From Novosphingopyxis iocasae (lineage in GTDB: Bacteria > Pseudomonadota > Alphaproteobacteria > Sphingomonadales > Sphingomonadaceae): a stretch of DNA of 64,000 nucleotides. The DNA lies in assembly GCF_014334095.1 (NCBI RefSeq), contig NZ_CP060495.1, positions 3,038,501-3,102,500 of the forward strand. The letters run 5' to 3'. The notes beneath the pieces were generated by a model. It made no database searches. It saw only the letters and a list, made by a program, of their open reading frames with translations, and was not told the origin of the DNA. Numbering within the stretch: position 1 is the first letter of the stretch; each line of letters starts with the position of its first letter. Positions 1 through 9,789 of the stretch are shown here, piece by piece. A program made the position numbers and the translations under genes.

Positions 1-507
1 GGCATGACCGCCGTTGGCCGCGCCGCGGGTGCTGTGGTCGAGGAAGTGCGCGGGCAGTTCCGTGATAATCCCGGCATCATGCAGGGCACCGCCAAGCCGG
101 ATTACGGGCGTACCGTGGATCTTGTCACCAAGGCGGCGATCAAGGAGATGATCGTCCCCTCGCTCTTGCCGGTGCTGGCCCCGATTGTGGTCTATTTCGT
201 CATCACTTTGGTGGCGGGGCAGGCTAATGGCTTCGCGGCTCTGGGCGCACTGCTTCTGGGCGTGATCGTGTCCGGCCTGTTCGTAGCGCTGTCGATGACG
301 GCGGGCGGCGGCGCGTGGGACAACGCAAAAAAATATATCGAAGACGGCCATCATGGTGGCAAGGGATCCGAGGCGCACAAGGCCGCGGTGACCGGCGACA
401 CGGTGGGCGATCCTTACAAGGACACCGCCGGCCCCGCGGTCAATCCGATGATCAAGATCACCAATATCGTGGCACTATTGCTGCTCGCCGCGCTGGCAGC
501 AGTTTAG
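1..507 (+). CDS. hppA: Membrane-bound proton-translocating pyrophosphatase, C-terminal part
   Basis: This is the last ~168 residues of an H+-pumping inorganic pyrophosphatase, an inner-membrane enzyme that couples PPi hydrolysis to ion export. The reading frame is open at the left edge, so the 5' end is missing. Family signs are the AVGRAAG...VEEVR segment, the GTAKPDYGR stretch, the [14 protein letters not shown] segment and the late [20 protein letters not shown] region, which carries acidic and lysine residues of the pyrophosphate site. Hydrophobic helices are visible at about residues 55-75, 80-98 and at the extreme C-terminus. A hairpin terminator follows the stop codon. Identity is clear; whether it is the K+-dependent or independent subtype cannot be decided from this fragment. 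Confidence 0.95.
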   Translation, partial: GMTAVGRAAGAVVEEVRGQFRDNPGIMQGTAKPDYGRTVDLVTKAAIKEMIVPSLLPVLAPIVVYFVITLVAGQANGFAALGALLLGVIVSGLFVALSMTAGGGAWDNAKKYIEDGHHGGKGSEAHKAAVTGDTVGDPYKDTAGPAVNPMIKITNIVALLLLAALAAV

Positions 508-530
508 TTCATTATTACGATCGGGATAGC

Positions 531-560
531 GGGCTGCCGGCAGTTCCGGCGGCCCTTTCT
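531..560 (+). terminator. Rho-independent terminator after hppA
   Basis: A 10-bp stem with one G-T wobble (gggctgccgg at 531-540, ccggcggccc at 546-555) has a 5-base loop and is followed by a pyrimidine-rich tttctctt run. Confidence 0.65.
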
Positions 561-628
561 CTTGGCCGCGACTTTAGCCGAATCTTTGCGAATAGCTTCT
601 AGAACAAGCCGCTTAGGGAGCGTGCGGC

Positions 629-1819
629 TTGAACCAGACTATATTTCCGGAGGCCTTCGAAGGCGCAGTGCCAGCGCCGGTGCCGATTGCGGCACCAGGT
701 TCGGTGCAGGCCGAGCTGGTGGCGGCAAGCGCGATTGATGCTGCGCTCTTATGGGCATGGCAGGAGCTGGACCGGCAAACCACCGGCACCAATGTGTTTT
801 CCGAAAGCAAGATTCTGCCTGCGGCTTTGGCCCATTGTGACCCGGACGGCCGCGCGCAGCTGTTCCTGCTCTGGCAAGGTATTCCGCGGCTAAGCCAGTT
901 GATCGGGCTGATGCCGCTTTCGCTCGAGCCGCTTTATGGAAACCGGCCCGTTCCTAACTGGCAGAACTGGCTGCATCCCAATGCCTTTCTGGGCAACCCG
1001 CTGATCGCGCACGGGCATGAGCAGGCCTTTTGGGAGGCACTGCTTGCTTATTGCGATGCGCATGCGGGGCGCGGCCTCTTCTTCCATCTCGATTGCTTTG
1101 CACTGGACAATCCAGCGTCTCGGACGCTCTTCAACCTATGCGAGGACCAGCGCCGCCGCTGCGATATCGTGCGGCGGCACGAGCGGGCCTTCCTCCAGTC
1201 TCCGCTCGGTTCGGATGCCTATTACGAACAGGCCGTCCGGTCCAAGAAGCGCAAGGAACTAAGGCGTCAGAAGCGGCGGCTCGAAGATATGGGCGCGCTG
1301 ACATTCGACCGGAGCGAGGGCGGCGAAGGACTGGAGCGCTGGGTCGATGAATTCCTCGCGCTGGAGGCGGCCGGCTGGAAAGGGCAGGAAGAAAGCGCGC
1401 TGGGCAGCCAGGCGGACACCCGCGCGCTGTTCTGTGAAATGTTGGGGGCGCTGGCCGAGGCGGGCCGGCTGGAGTTGCTGGCGCTGCGTTTCGAAGGCGC
1501 GCCGATCGCGATGCTGGTCAATTTACGATCGGGCGAGGGCGTGTTCTCGTTCAAGACGACGTTCGACGAAGCCTTTGCGCGCTTTTCCCCGGGCGTGCTC
1601 TTGCAGATCGAGAATTACGCGCTGCTGGATCGGCCCGATGTCGCCTGGGCGGACAGCTGCGCGGCCCCCGATCACCCGATGATCGACAGTCTCTGGACCG
1701 AGCGGCGCGCGATCGGGCGCGTATCGATTGCCATTGGCGGCAAGGCCCGTCGGCTCGCCTTCGATGCGCTGCGAAAGGCGGAAGACTGGATGGCGGCGCG
1801 GCATGGAGACACGGCATGA
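629..1819 (+). CDS. BioF2-like (FemAB/CelD-type) GNAT acyltransferase
   Basis: A 396-residue soluble protein of the BioF2-like acetyltransferase group, relatives of FemAB and CelD that transfer acyl or aminoacyl groups; the substrate is unknown. The C-terminal half (about 190-385) carries the typical pattern: a basic KKRKELRRQKRRLE helix, a LALEAAGWKG segment, and a region beginning FEGAPIAMLVNLRSGEG that continues to a DHPMIDSLW motif. The start is TTG, chosen because AGGGAG at 615-620 sits 8 bases upstream and no better ATG is in frame. The end overlaps the next gene by 4 bases (ATGA), so the two are probably translated together. Family assignment is firm, function is not. Confidence 0.8.
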   Translation: MNQTIFPEAFEGAVPAPVPIAAPGSVQAELVAASAIDAALLWAWQELDRQTTGTNVFSESKILPAALAHCDPDGRAQLFLLWQGIPRLSQLIGLMPLSLEPLYGNRPVPNWQNWLHPNAFLGNPLIAHGHEQAFWEALLAYCDAHAGRGLFFHLDCFALDNPASRTLFNLCEDQRRRCDIVRRHERAFLQSPLGSDAYYEQAVRSKKRKELRRQKRRLEDMGALTFDRSEGGEGLERWVDEFLALEAAGWKGQEESALGSQADTRALFCEMLGALAEAGRLELLALRFEGAPIAMLVNLRSGEGVFSFKTTFDEAFARFSPGVLLQIENYALLDRPDVAWADSCAAPDHPMIDSLWTERRAIGRVSIAIGGKARRLAFDALRKAEDWMAARHGDTA

Positions 1820-2661
1820 CCAGAATATTCGACGATGAAACCACCACGCGCTTTGCGAAGCATTATCCCGAAACGCCGCACAGGTTGAACCATCATCTTC
1901 GCGTGCACGACCTGCTCACGCTGGAGGCCATCGCCGACCTGAGCGAGGCGCTTCCGGCAGGCAGCGTCGAATATCATCCCGGCGATTTGCCGGTCGGCAT
2001 CGATGCCGCCGACGTGCCTGATAACGGCCTGTCGATCGGTGAGACGATACGCACTATCGATGCCTGCCGCAGCTGGGCGGTGCTCAAGAATATCGAGCAG
2101 AGGCCCGATTATGCCGCGTTGCTGATGCAGCTTCTGAACGAGCTGAGGCCCGCGATCGAAGCCAAGACGGGACGCATGCTGCGGCCCCAGGGCTTCATCT
2201 TCGTATCATCCCCGAATTCGATGACGCCTTATCACTTCGATCCTGAGCACAACATCCTTCTCCAGTTGCGCGGAAGCAAAGTGATGACGCAGTTTCCTGC
2301 GGGCGACGCCCGCTTCGCCCCGCCAAGCGCGCATGAGGCTTATCATTCCGGCCATCAGCGCAATCTCGTCTGGCGCGACGATTTCCAGGCCAGCGGCACC
2401 GCGATCGATCTGGCGCCGGGGCAGGCGGTGTTCGTGCCGGTGATGGCACCGCATTTCGTGCGCAACGGTCCGGAGCCCTCGATCAGCCTCTCCATCACTT
2501 GGCGCAGCGACTGGAGCTTTGCCGAGGCGGACGCGCATGGGTTTAACCGGTTGCTGCGCAGCGCTGGGTTTGAACCCAAAGCGCCCGGCCGCTTTCCGGC
2601 GAGCAACAAGCCGAAGGCTTATGCCTATCGCGCGCTGCGCAAGGCAGGCCTTACCGGTTAA
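1816..2661 (+). CDS. JmjC/cupin-like oxygenase-fold protein
   Basis: A 281-residue protein with a cupin (JmjC-like) fold, a group that usually binds Fe(II) and often hydroxylates proteins. A metal site is visible: the H and D of TPYHFDPEHN (around residue 137) and a later His in VMAPHFVRNG. A possible co-substrate-binding strand ILLQLRGSKVM lies between them. Annotation pipelines sometimes call such proteins transcription-factor jumonji-like. Its start overlaps the end of the acyltransferase gene, so the pair may act on the same target. It converges on gltB with only four bases between the stop codons. Confidence 0.75.
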   Translation: MTRIFDDETTTRFAKHYPETPHRLNHHLRVHDLLTLEAIADLSEALPAGSVEYHPGDLPVGIDAADVPDNGLSIGETIRTIDACRSWAVLKNIEQRPDYAALLMQLLNELRPAIEAKTGRMLRPQGFIFVSSPNSMTPYHFDPEHNILLQLRGSKVMTQFPAGDARFAPPSAHEAYHSGHQRNLVWRDDFQASGTAIDLAPGQAVFVPVMAPHFVRNGPEPSISLSITWRSDWSFAEADAHGFNRLLRSAGFEPKAPGRFPASNKPKAYAYRALRKAGLTG

Positions 2662-2665
2662 GCCT

Positions 2666-5600
2666 TCATTCCGCTGCGACCACCTCCGGCTCCCCCTCGC
2701 TCAGCGGATGGTCCAGCCGGCCGAGCATTTCCTTTGGGCAGACCTGCCAGAAGGCTCCGCGCGCGCTGTCCCAGTCCTCCAGAATGGAGGCGGCCCAGCG
2801 GCTGTCGGTTGCCGCGACATGGGCTTCGATCAGCGATTTCAGTTGCTCTTCCCAATGGGCGCTTTCCAGCCGCTGCCAGACGATGCTGCCGGGGTTGGCG
2901 CGCATCGGGAACACGGCCTCCGGATCGTAAACGAAGGCCATGCCGCCGGTCATTCCTGCGCCGAAATTGCCGCCCGTCTGCCCCAGGATCACGGCTGTGC
3001 CGCCGGTCATATATTCGCAGCCATTGGCGCCGCAGCCTTCGACGACGACTTCAGCCCCCGAATTGCGGACCGCAAAGCGCTCGCCCGCCTGGCCTGCCGC
3101 GAACAACTGCCCTGCGGTCGCGCCGTAGAGCACGGTGTTGCCGATGATCGAGTTTTCCTGACTTTTCAGCGGTGAGCTGACCGTCGGGCGCACGATGATG
3201 TGCCCTCCGGACAGGCCCTTGCCGACATAATCGTTCGCATCACCGAACACTTCCAGTCGGATGCCCTTGCAAAGGAACGCGCCGAGCGATTGCCCCGCGC
3301 TGCCGCGCAGCCGGACCTGGATGTAATCATCGTCCAGCGCTTTCATGCCGAAGACTCGCGTTACCTCGCTGCTGAGGCGCGTGCCCACCGCGCGGTGCGT
3401 GTTGCGCACGGTGTAGGTGAGCTGCATCTTTTCGCGCTTCTCGAACACCGGCCCTGCGTCTTTCAGCATCAGTGCGTCCAGGCTGTCGGGCACCTCGTTG
3501 CGGAAGGTGTTGATCTTGAACCGGCGATGCGTGTCCGGGGCGTCAACCTTGGCGAGTATGGGGTTGAGATCAAGATCGTCGAGATGCTCCGCGCCGCGGC
3601 TGACCTGACGAAGGAGTTCGGTGCGCCCGATCACCTCGTCCAGGCTGGAAACGCCCAGGCGCGCGAGGATTTCGCGCACCTCTTCGGCGATGAAGGTCAT
3701 GAGGTTGATGACCTTTTCCGGCGTGCCGGTGAACTTTTCGCGCAGCCGCTCATCCTGCACGCAGACGCCCACGGGGCAGGTGTTGGAATGGCACTGGCGC
3801 ACCATGATGCAGCCCATGGCCACGAGGCTCAGCGTGCCGATGCCGAACTCCTCCGCGCCTAGAATCGCGGCGATCACGATGTCGCGCCCGGTCTTGAGCC
3901 CGCCGTCGGTGCGCAGCTTCACACGGTGGCGCAGTCCGTTGAGGGTGAGCACCTGATTGACCTCGGACAGGCCCATTTCCCACGGCGTGCCGGCATATTT
4001 GATGCTCGTCTGCGGAGAGGCCCCGGTGCCGCCATTGTGGCCGGCAATCAGGATCACGTCGGCGTGCGCTTTGGCAACGCCCGCAGCAACTGTGCCGATG
4101 CCTGCTGCGGACACCAGCTTCACACAGACCCGCGCGCGCGGATTGATCTGCTTCAGATCGTAGATCAGCTGGGCCAGATCCTCGATCGAATAGATGTCGT
4201 GATGGGGCGGGGGGCTAATCAGCGTGACGCCGGGTGTGGAGTGGCGCAGCTTGGCGATGAACTTGGTCACCTTGAAGCCGGGCAACTGCCCGCCTTCGCC
4301 GGGCTTGGCGCCCTGCGCGACCTTGATTTCCACTTCCTCGCAGGCACCGAGATATTCGGCGGTGACCCCGAAGCGCCCGGATGCGATCTGCTTGATCGCG
4401 CTGTTGGCGTTATCGCCATTGGGGCGCGGCTTGAAACGTTCCGGGCTCTCGCCGCCTTCGCCCGACACTGCCTTTGCGCCGATGCGGTTCATCGCGATCG
4501 CCAGCGTCTCATGCGCTTCCGGAGACAGCGCCCCCAGGCTCATCCCCGGGGTGAGGAAACGGCGGCGGATTTCCGTCACCGCCTCGACTTCGTCCACCGG
4601 AAGCGGTTCGCGTGCGTAATTGAACTCCATCAAATCGCGCAGATAGACGGGGTCCAGCGCGCGAACGCCCGCGGAGAACTGCAGATAACTGGAATAGCTG
4701 TCCTTCGCGACCGCGGTCTGGAGAAGGTGCATCAGCTGCGCGGACCAGGCATGCTCCTCGCCGCCTGCGCGCTGCTTGTAGAAGCCGCCGATCGGCAGCT
4801 TTGCCACCATGCTGTCGAACGCCAGCTTGTGCCGGTCGGTCGCGTTCAAATGAAGCGACATATAGCCTTCGCCCGAAATCTTGTTGGGCATGCCGGGGAA
4901 GAGATCGTTCACCAGCGCACGGCTGAGGCCGACGGCTTCGAAATTGTAACCACCGCGATAGCTCGAGATCACGGCGATCCCCAGCTTTCCGATGATCTTC
5001 AGCAAGCCGTCGTCGATCGCCGTTCGGAAGTTGGCGAGGCATTCTTCCAGCGAAAGATCGCCGAAGAGGCCACGGCCATGGCGCTCTGCGATGGCGGCCT
5101 CGGTCAGATAGGCGTTCACGGTGGTCGCGCCGACGCCGATCAAGACCGCGAAATAATGCGTGTCGAGGCATTCGGCGGTGCGCACGTTGATCGAGGAAAA
5201 GGCGCGCAATCCCTTGCGCACCAGATGCGTGTGGACCGCCGCTGCGGCCAGCACCATCGGGATGGCGCAGCGATCCTCGGAAATGGCCTCGTCGGTCAAA
5301 AACAGCTCGGTCTTGCCGCCCCGCACGGCCTCCTCGGCCTCGCGCCGGATGCGGGTGATGGCCGTGCGCAGCTCTTCATGGCCGGCATGCGGATCAAAGG
5401 TGCAGTCGATTTCACCGGCCAGCTTGCCGAACGCCGATTTCAGCCGCGCCCAGTCTGCCGACAGCAGCACCGGGCTTTCCAGCACCAGGACGTGATCGTT
5501 CTGGTCCTGCTCATCGAGGATGTTGGCGAGGTTGGAGAAACGCGTGCGCAGGCTCATCACATGCCGCTCGCGCAAGGAATCGATCGGCGGGTTGGTGACC

Positions 5601-7198
5601 TGGCTGAAATTTTGCCGGAAGAACTGACTGATCAGCCGCGGCTTGTGGCTGATGACGGCCAGCGGCGTATCGTCGCCCATCGATCCCACGGCTTCCTTTG
5701 CCTGCTCGGCCATGGGCGCGAGGATCATCTCCATATCCTCGATCGTCTGTCCTGCGGCCACCTGACGGCGGGATAGCTCGGCTCGGTCATAGCGCGGCAC
5801 GTCCGGCGCCTCGCATTCCGGTAGATCGCCAAGCGTGCGGAAGCCCTTCACCAGCTCCGCATAAGGCTGTTCGGCGGCCACGCGGTCCTTCAATTGGCGG
5901 TCGCGGTAGAGCGCGCCTTCTTGTAGATCGACGGCGATCATTTCGCCGGGGCCGAGGCGGCCTTTCTCCACCACATCGGGCTCGGGCAAGATTACCATGC
6001 CGCTTTCGGAGCCGATGACGAGGAGGCCGTCAGACGTGCGGCTGTAGCGCAGGGGCCGCAGCGCATTGCGGTCCACGCCCGCCACGGCCCAGCGTCCGTC
6101 GGTCATGCACAGCGCGGCGGGGCCGTCCCATGGCTCCATGACGCTGGCCATATATTCGTACATCGCCTTGTGCTCGGCCGGCAGATCGACCGACGCCTGC
6201 CAGGCTTCGGGGATCATCGTAAGCTTTGCCGTCGGCGCTTCCTTGCCGGATCGGATCAGTGTTTCGAACACGGCGTCGAGCGAGGCGGTGTCGGATGCGC
6301 CTGCCGGGATCACCGGCTTGATCTCGTCCGAGGCGTCCCCGAAGGCGATGCTCGCCATGCGGATTTCGTGGCTCTTCATCCAGTTGCGGTTGCCGCGGAT
6401 GGTGTTGATCTCGCCATTATGGGCAAGCGCGCGGAACGGCTGGGCCAGCCACCATTGCGGGAAGGTGTTGGTGGAATAGCGCTGGTGGAAGATCGCGACG
6501 CGGCTTTCGAAACGCTCGTCCTGCAAATCCGGATAGAAGACGGACAGGCTCTCGGCCAGGAACAGACCCTTGTAGACGATCGAGCGGCAGGAGAGGCTGC
6601 AGACGTAGAAATCCGCGATCTGCGCCTCGATCACCTTACGCTCGATCCGGCGGCGCACAAGGTAGAGGTCTTTCTCGAACTCCTCGAGCGTCTCTTCCTC
6701 CGGCATGGGGCCGGCGATCATCACCTGCTCGATCTCCGGGCGCGTGATCTGCGCCTTGCGACCGATCACGGACGGATCGACCGGTACCTGACGCCAGCCG
6801 TAAATGGTGTAGCCGCTGGCGATCAGCTCACTCTCCACGATCATGCGGCACTGGTCCTGCCCGTTCAGATCGGTGCGCGGCAGGAAGATCATGCCGACGG
6901 CGAGGCGATTGGGCAGCACACGGTGGCCGCCGTCCGCAATCGCATCGTCGAAGAAGCGTTCGGGCAGATCGACCATGATGCCGGCCCCATCGCCGGTCTT
7001 GCCATCCGCATCCACTGCGCCGCGATGCCAAACAGCCCGCAGCGCCTCGATCGCCGAGGTCACGACGCGGCGCGAAGGCTTGCCGGATACTTCGGCGATC
7101 AGTCCGGTACCGCAGGCATCGCCCTCCATATCGGGATGGTACATGCCCTCTTCGGCGATGCGGCGGCGTTCGGCTTGGTTGTCCATGGTCATTTTCAT
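2666..7198 (-). CDS. gltB: Glutamate synthase (NADPH), large subunit
   Basis: The 1510-residue alpha subunit of NADPH-GOGAT makes glutamate from glutamine and 2-oxoglutarate. Order of parts: a short propeptide ending before the catalytic cysteine of DACGTGLI (class II glutaminase, N-terminal nucleophile), the central domain, the FMN-binding synthase barrel, a 3Fe-4S cluster site with cysteines in CIMVRQCHSNTCPVGVC, and the C-terminal beta-helix domain with repeated GxxG...GG turns. Length matches the family. It is the last gene of a leftward group after gltD and a DUF2059 gene. Three in-frame ATGs occur within the first five codons, so the exact start is uncertain by a few residues. Confidence 0.97.
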   Translation of the reverse strand: MKMTMDNQAERRRIAEEGMYHPDMEGDACGTGLIAEVSGKPSRRVVTSAIEALRAVWHRGAVDADGKTGDGAGIMVDLPERFFDDAIADGGHRVLPNRLAVGMIFLPRTDLNGQDQCRMIVESELIASGYTIYGWRQVPVDPSVIGRKAQITRPEIEQVMIAGPMPEEETLEEFEKDLYLVRRRIERKVIEAQIADFYVCSLSCRSIVYKGLFLAESLSVFYPDLQDERFESRVAIFHQRYSTNTFPQWWLAQPFRALAHNGEINTIRGNRNWMKSHEIRMASIAFGDASDEIKPVIPAGASDTASLDAVFETLIRSGKEAPTAKLTMIPEAWQASVDLPAEHKAMYEYMASVMEPWDGPAALCMTDGRWAVAGVDRNALRPLRYSRTSDGLLVIGSESGMVILPEPDVVEKGRLGPGEMIAVDLQEGALYRDRQLKDRVAAEQPYAELVKGFRTLGDLPECEAPDVPRYDRAELSRRQVAAGQTIEDMEMILAPMAEQAKEAVGSMGDDTPLAVISHKPRLISQFFRQNFSQVTNPPIDSLRERHVMSLRTRFSNLANILDEQDQNDHVLVLESPVLLSADWARLKSAFGKLAGEIDCTFDPHAGHEELRTAITRIRREAEEAVRGGKTELFLTDEAISEDRCAIPMVLAAAAVHTHLVRKGLRAFSSINVRTAECLDTHYFAVLIGVGATTVNAYLTEAAIAERHGRGLFGDLSLEECLANFRTAIDDGLLKIIGKLGIAVISSYRGGYNFEAVGLSRALVNDLFPGMPNKISGEGYMSLHLNATDRHKLAFDSMVAKLPIGGFYKQRAGGEEHAWSAQLMHLLQTAVAKDSYSSYLQFSAGVRALDPVYLRDLMEFNYAREPLPVDEVEAVTEIRRRFLTPGMSLGALSPEAHETLAIAMNRIGAKAVSGEGGESPERFKPRPNGDNANSAIKQIASGRFGVTAEYLGACEEVEIKVAQGAKPGEGGQLPGFKVTKFIAKLRHSTPGVTLISPPPHHDIYSIEDLAQLIYDLKQINPRARVCVKLVSAAGIGTVAAGVAKAHADVILIAGHNGGTGASPQTSIKYAGTPWEMGLSEVNQVLTLNGLRHRVKLRTDGGLKTGRDIVIAAILGAEEFGIGTLSLVAMGCIMVRQCHSNTCPVGVCVQDERLREKFTGTPEKVINLMTFIAEEVREILARLGVSSLDEVIGRTELLRQVSRGAEHLDDLDLNPILAKVDAPDTHRRFKINTFRNEVPDSLDALMLKDAGPVFEKREKMQLTYTVRNTHRAVGTRLSSEVTRVFGMKALDDDYIQVRLRGSAGQSLGAFLCKGIRLEVFGDANDYVGKGLSGGHIIVRPTVSSPLKSQENSIIGNTVLYGATAGQLFAAGQAGERFAVRNSGAEVVVEGCGANGCEYMTGGTAVILGQTGGNFGAGMTGGMAFVYDPEAVFPMRANPGSIVWQRLESAHWEEQLKSLIEAHVAATDSRWAASILEDWDSARGAFWQVCPKEMLGRLDHPLSEGEPEVVAAE

Positions 7199-7244
7199 TC
7201 GTTCAGAGCGGGAATCGTCGGCTTTTTGGAGCGGCCGTCACCCG

Positions 7245-8126
7245 CTAGATTGCGTCACTTTCTTCAGACATCATCTCGTCCGTAGGCGGATCGGAAAGGT
7301 CGTCGACATCGACATCGAGCAGGTCCGCCAGCTTGGCTTTTTCCTCGGCGCTCAGATCATCGATCTGCCGCGGCGGGGGAAGCGCGTCCTTCTCTACCGC
7401 TGCCATTAATTCGGGCAGTCGTGCCATCATCTTGGGCATCATTTCGGCCGTTGCGACCATCATCTCGGGGTCCGTGTAAATGCGGTAGCTCTCGGCAGCG
7501 AAGGCGCTGCCGGCGGGCGTGTCCATGAACGCGCCGATGGCGGCAAGCTGATCGCTCGTGAACCGCTTCGCATAGGCCCGTCCGAGGGCGGTGCGCATAA
7601 GCGGCTCCATCTCGGCCGCAATGCCGCCCATCACCACCGTCATCCGATCGAACATCTGCAACGATCGCTGCTTATAATAGGGATCGACGATGGCCATGAC
7701 TTCGCCCACCGTCGCGTCATCCAGCGAAGTCGCCTCATCCATGGACAGTCCGCCGACAGCGGCGATGGTCGAGAGCGGCAACCCTTCGGCCATGGTTTCC
7801 ATCATCTTCGAAACCATGTCGAAGCTCTTCGACATCATGTCTCGCATCACGCCATCGGGCAGTACCTTCGATGCAATTGGTCCGGCCAGCGCCAGCCGCT
7901 CCGGATCGACCGGCTCGAGATCGGCACGCAAATCTTGCGCCATGCCGTCGAACATTTTCGAAAGCGCAGCCTGCGCTTCCGCTTGTTCGGCATCGCTCAG
8001 ACCGTCCGAGGCGCGCTCATCATCTGCTGTGACGGCGACCGCGTCCGGGGCCTCGTTATTCTCCTGTGCGTAGCCGGGGCTGGCCAGCGCAAGACCGGCG
8101 GCAAGCAAAAGGGCGTTCGATTTCAT
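7245..8126 (-). CDS. Exported DUF2059 protein between gltD and gltB
   Basis: A 293-residue protein starting with a classical signal peptide (MKSNALLLAAGLALASPGYA, cleavage after AYA/YAQ), so probably periplasmic. The C-terminal half (about residues 150-255) looks like DUF2059: a helical segment YYKQRSLQMFDRM followed by RTALGRAYAKRFTSDQLAAI. The tail is strongly acidic (KLADLLDVDVDDLSD). A longer frame reaches 8210, but the signal peptide and an ATGA overlap with the gltD stop at 8123 fix the start at 8126. Translation is therefore coupled to gltD although the gene has no known part in glutamate synthesis. Function unknown. Confidence 0.8.
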   Translation of the reverse strand: MKSNALLLAAGLALASPGYAQENNEAPDAVAVTADDERASDGLSDAEQAEAQAALSKMFDGMAQDLRADLEPVDPERLALAGPIASKVLPDGVMRDMMSKSFDMVSKMMETMAEGLPLSTIAAVGGLSMDEATSLDDATVGEVMAIVDPYYKQRSLQMFDRMTVVMGGIAAEMEPLMRTALGRAYAKRFTSDQLAAIGAFMDTPAGSAFAAESYRIYTDPEMMVATAEMMPKMMARLPELMAAVEKDALPPPRQIDDLSAEEKAKLADLLDVDVDDLSDPPTDEMMSEESDAI

Positions 8127-9568
8127 GCTGCTTCCTTCTCTTCCAGCTTCTTGGCGCGCAAATAACGGTGCATCGCCTCGCTCACTTCGCGTCCGTCGCG
8201 GATGGCCCATACGACGAGGCTGGCGCCGCGCACGATGTCTCCGGCAGCGAACACGCCGTCCAGGCTCGTCATCATCGTCTCATGGTCGATGCGCAGCGTG
8301 CCCCAGCGGGTGACCGAGAGGTCTTCAGCACCGAACAGTATCGGCAGATCTTCCGCTTCGAAGCCGAGCGCCTTGATGACGAGATCGGCCTCCAGCGTAA
8401 AATCGCCTTCCGGATCGGGTTCGGGCGCGCGGCGGCCGCTGGCATCGGGCTGGCCCAACTTCATGCGCGTGCCGCGAAGGGTGGTGACGCCGCCGTTCTC
8501 ATCGGCTTCGAACGCGGTGGGGCCGCTCAACCAGACGAACTCGACGCCTTCCTCTTCCGCGTTGACAACCTCGCGCTGCGATCCGGGCATATTATCCCGG
8601 TCCCGGCGGTAGAGGCACTTCACCGATTTCGCGCCCTGGCGGATCGCGGTGCGAACGCAGTCCATCGCGGTGTCGCCGCCGCCAACCACCACCACATGAC
8701 GGTTTGCCGCATTCAGAGAGCCGTCGTCATATTCCGGCACGCTGTCGCCGAAGCCCTTGCGGTTGCTGGCGATCAGGAAATCCAGCGCAGGCACAATGCC
8801 GTCATGGCCGCTGCCCGGCGCCTTCAGGTCGCGCGCCTTGTACACGCCGGTCGCGATCAGGATCGCGTCATGCTTTTCGCGCAGCTCGTCCAGCGTGGCG
8901 TCTTTGCCCACCGCAAAACCTTCGTGGAAGTGGATGCCGCCGTCCTTCAGGCGATCGACACGGCGCATCACCACTTCCTTCTCCAGCTTGAAGCCGGGAA
9001 TGCCGTAAGTGAGCAGGCCGCCGCTGCGGTCATGCCGGTCGTAAACATGCACCTCATAACCGCCGACGCGCAGATATTCCGCTGCGGAAAGGCCCGCCGG
9101 TCCAGCGCCGATCACGGCGACGGACTGGCCGCGGTCCGGCCCCGGCTGCAGCGGCTCCACCCAGCCTTCGGCCCAGGCGGTGTCAGTGATATATTTCTCG
9201 ACCGAGCCGATCGTCACCGCGCCATGGCCGGAAAATTCGATCACGCAATTGCCTTCGCACAATCGGTCCTGCGGGCAAATGCGTCCGCAGATTTCCGGCA
9301 TGGTCGAGGTCATGTTCGACATCTCATAGGCCTCGCGCAGCCGTCCCTCCGCGGTCAGGCGCAGCCAGTCCGGAATATGATTGTGCAGCGGGCAATGGAC
9401 CGAACAATAGGGCACGCCGCATTGCGAGCAGCGCGCCGACTGGTCCTCGGCTGCCTCGCGCGCATAGCGATCCGCGATCTCGCGGAAGTCCTGCGCGCGG
9501 GCATCGGCGGGGCGTTTGTCGGGATAGCTCTGCTGGCGATCCACGAATTGAAGCATCCTGTCACTCAT
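8123..9568 (-). CDS. gltD: Glutamate synthase (NADPH), small subunit
   Basis: The 481-residue beta subunit of NADPH-GOGAT takes electrons from NADPH through FAD to the large subunit. The N-terminus carries the Fe-S cysteines in CSQCGVPYCSVHCPLHNH and a second set in CGRICPQDRLCEGNC. The FAD site is IGAGPAGLSAAEYLRVGGYE, the NADPH site VVVGGGDTAMDCVR, and a late FAD motif GVFAAGDIVRGASLV is present. The start is set at MSDRMLQFVDRQQ, which matches the usual N-terminus; an upstream ATG at 9619 would add 17 atypical residues. It is the first gene of the leftward gltD-DUF2059-gltB group. Confidence 0.95.
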   Translation of the reverse strand: MSDRMLQFVDRQQSYPDKRPADARAQDFREIADRYAREAAEDQSARCSQCGVPYCSVHCPLHNHIPDWLRLTAEGRLREAYEMSNMTSTMPEICGRICPQDRLCEGNCVIEFSGHGAVTIGSVEKYITDTAWAEGWVEPLQPGPDRGQSVAVIGAGPAGLSAAEYLRVGGYEVHVYDRHDRSGGLLTYGIPGFKLEKEVVMRRVDRLKDGGIHFHEGFAVGKDATLDELREKHDAILIATGVYKARDLKAPGSGHDGIVPALDFLIASNRKGFGDSVPEYDDGSLNAANRHVVVVGGGDTAMDCVRTAIRQGAKSVKCLYRRDRDNMPGSQREVVNAEEEGVEFVWLSGPTAFEADENGGVTTLRGTRMKLGQPDASGRRAPEPDPEGDFTLEADLVIKALGFEAEDLPILFGAEDLSVTRWGTLRIDHETMMTSLDGVFAAGDIVRGASLVVWAIRDGREVSEAMHRYLRAKKLEEKEAA

Positions 9569-9789
9569 GCGCGCGGGACTAAGCTGGATGAGGGCGCTTG
9601 TCAGCCACTTTCCGCGCAATGGGAAAGTACTTATTACCTAAATTGAACATTTCGAAGGGCCGGAGATAATTTTATTGCGAAGCTGCATTGAAAGAACGTC
9701 CGCACCGGACCTAACATCCCGGCTGACTTTGCCCGGCGCAAAGCCTAAAGCCGCGCGCGAACGCTTCTCCATCAAGCCGGAAATCGCGC
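9569..9789. promoter_or_regulatory. Divergent intergenic region gltD / uppP
   Basis: About 220 bases separate divergently transcribed gltD and uppP and must carry promoters for both. The stretch near 9625-9675 is AT-richer than its surroundings. No operator could be assigned by eye. Confidence 0.4.

Noticed and set aside
3926-5776. 616-residue open frame antisense to gltB
   Set aside because: It mirrors gltB codons, lacks a ribosome site and any family pattern; long antisense frames are common in GC-rich DNA.
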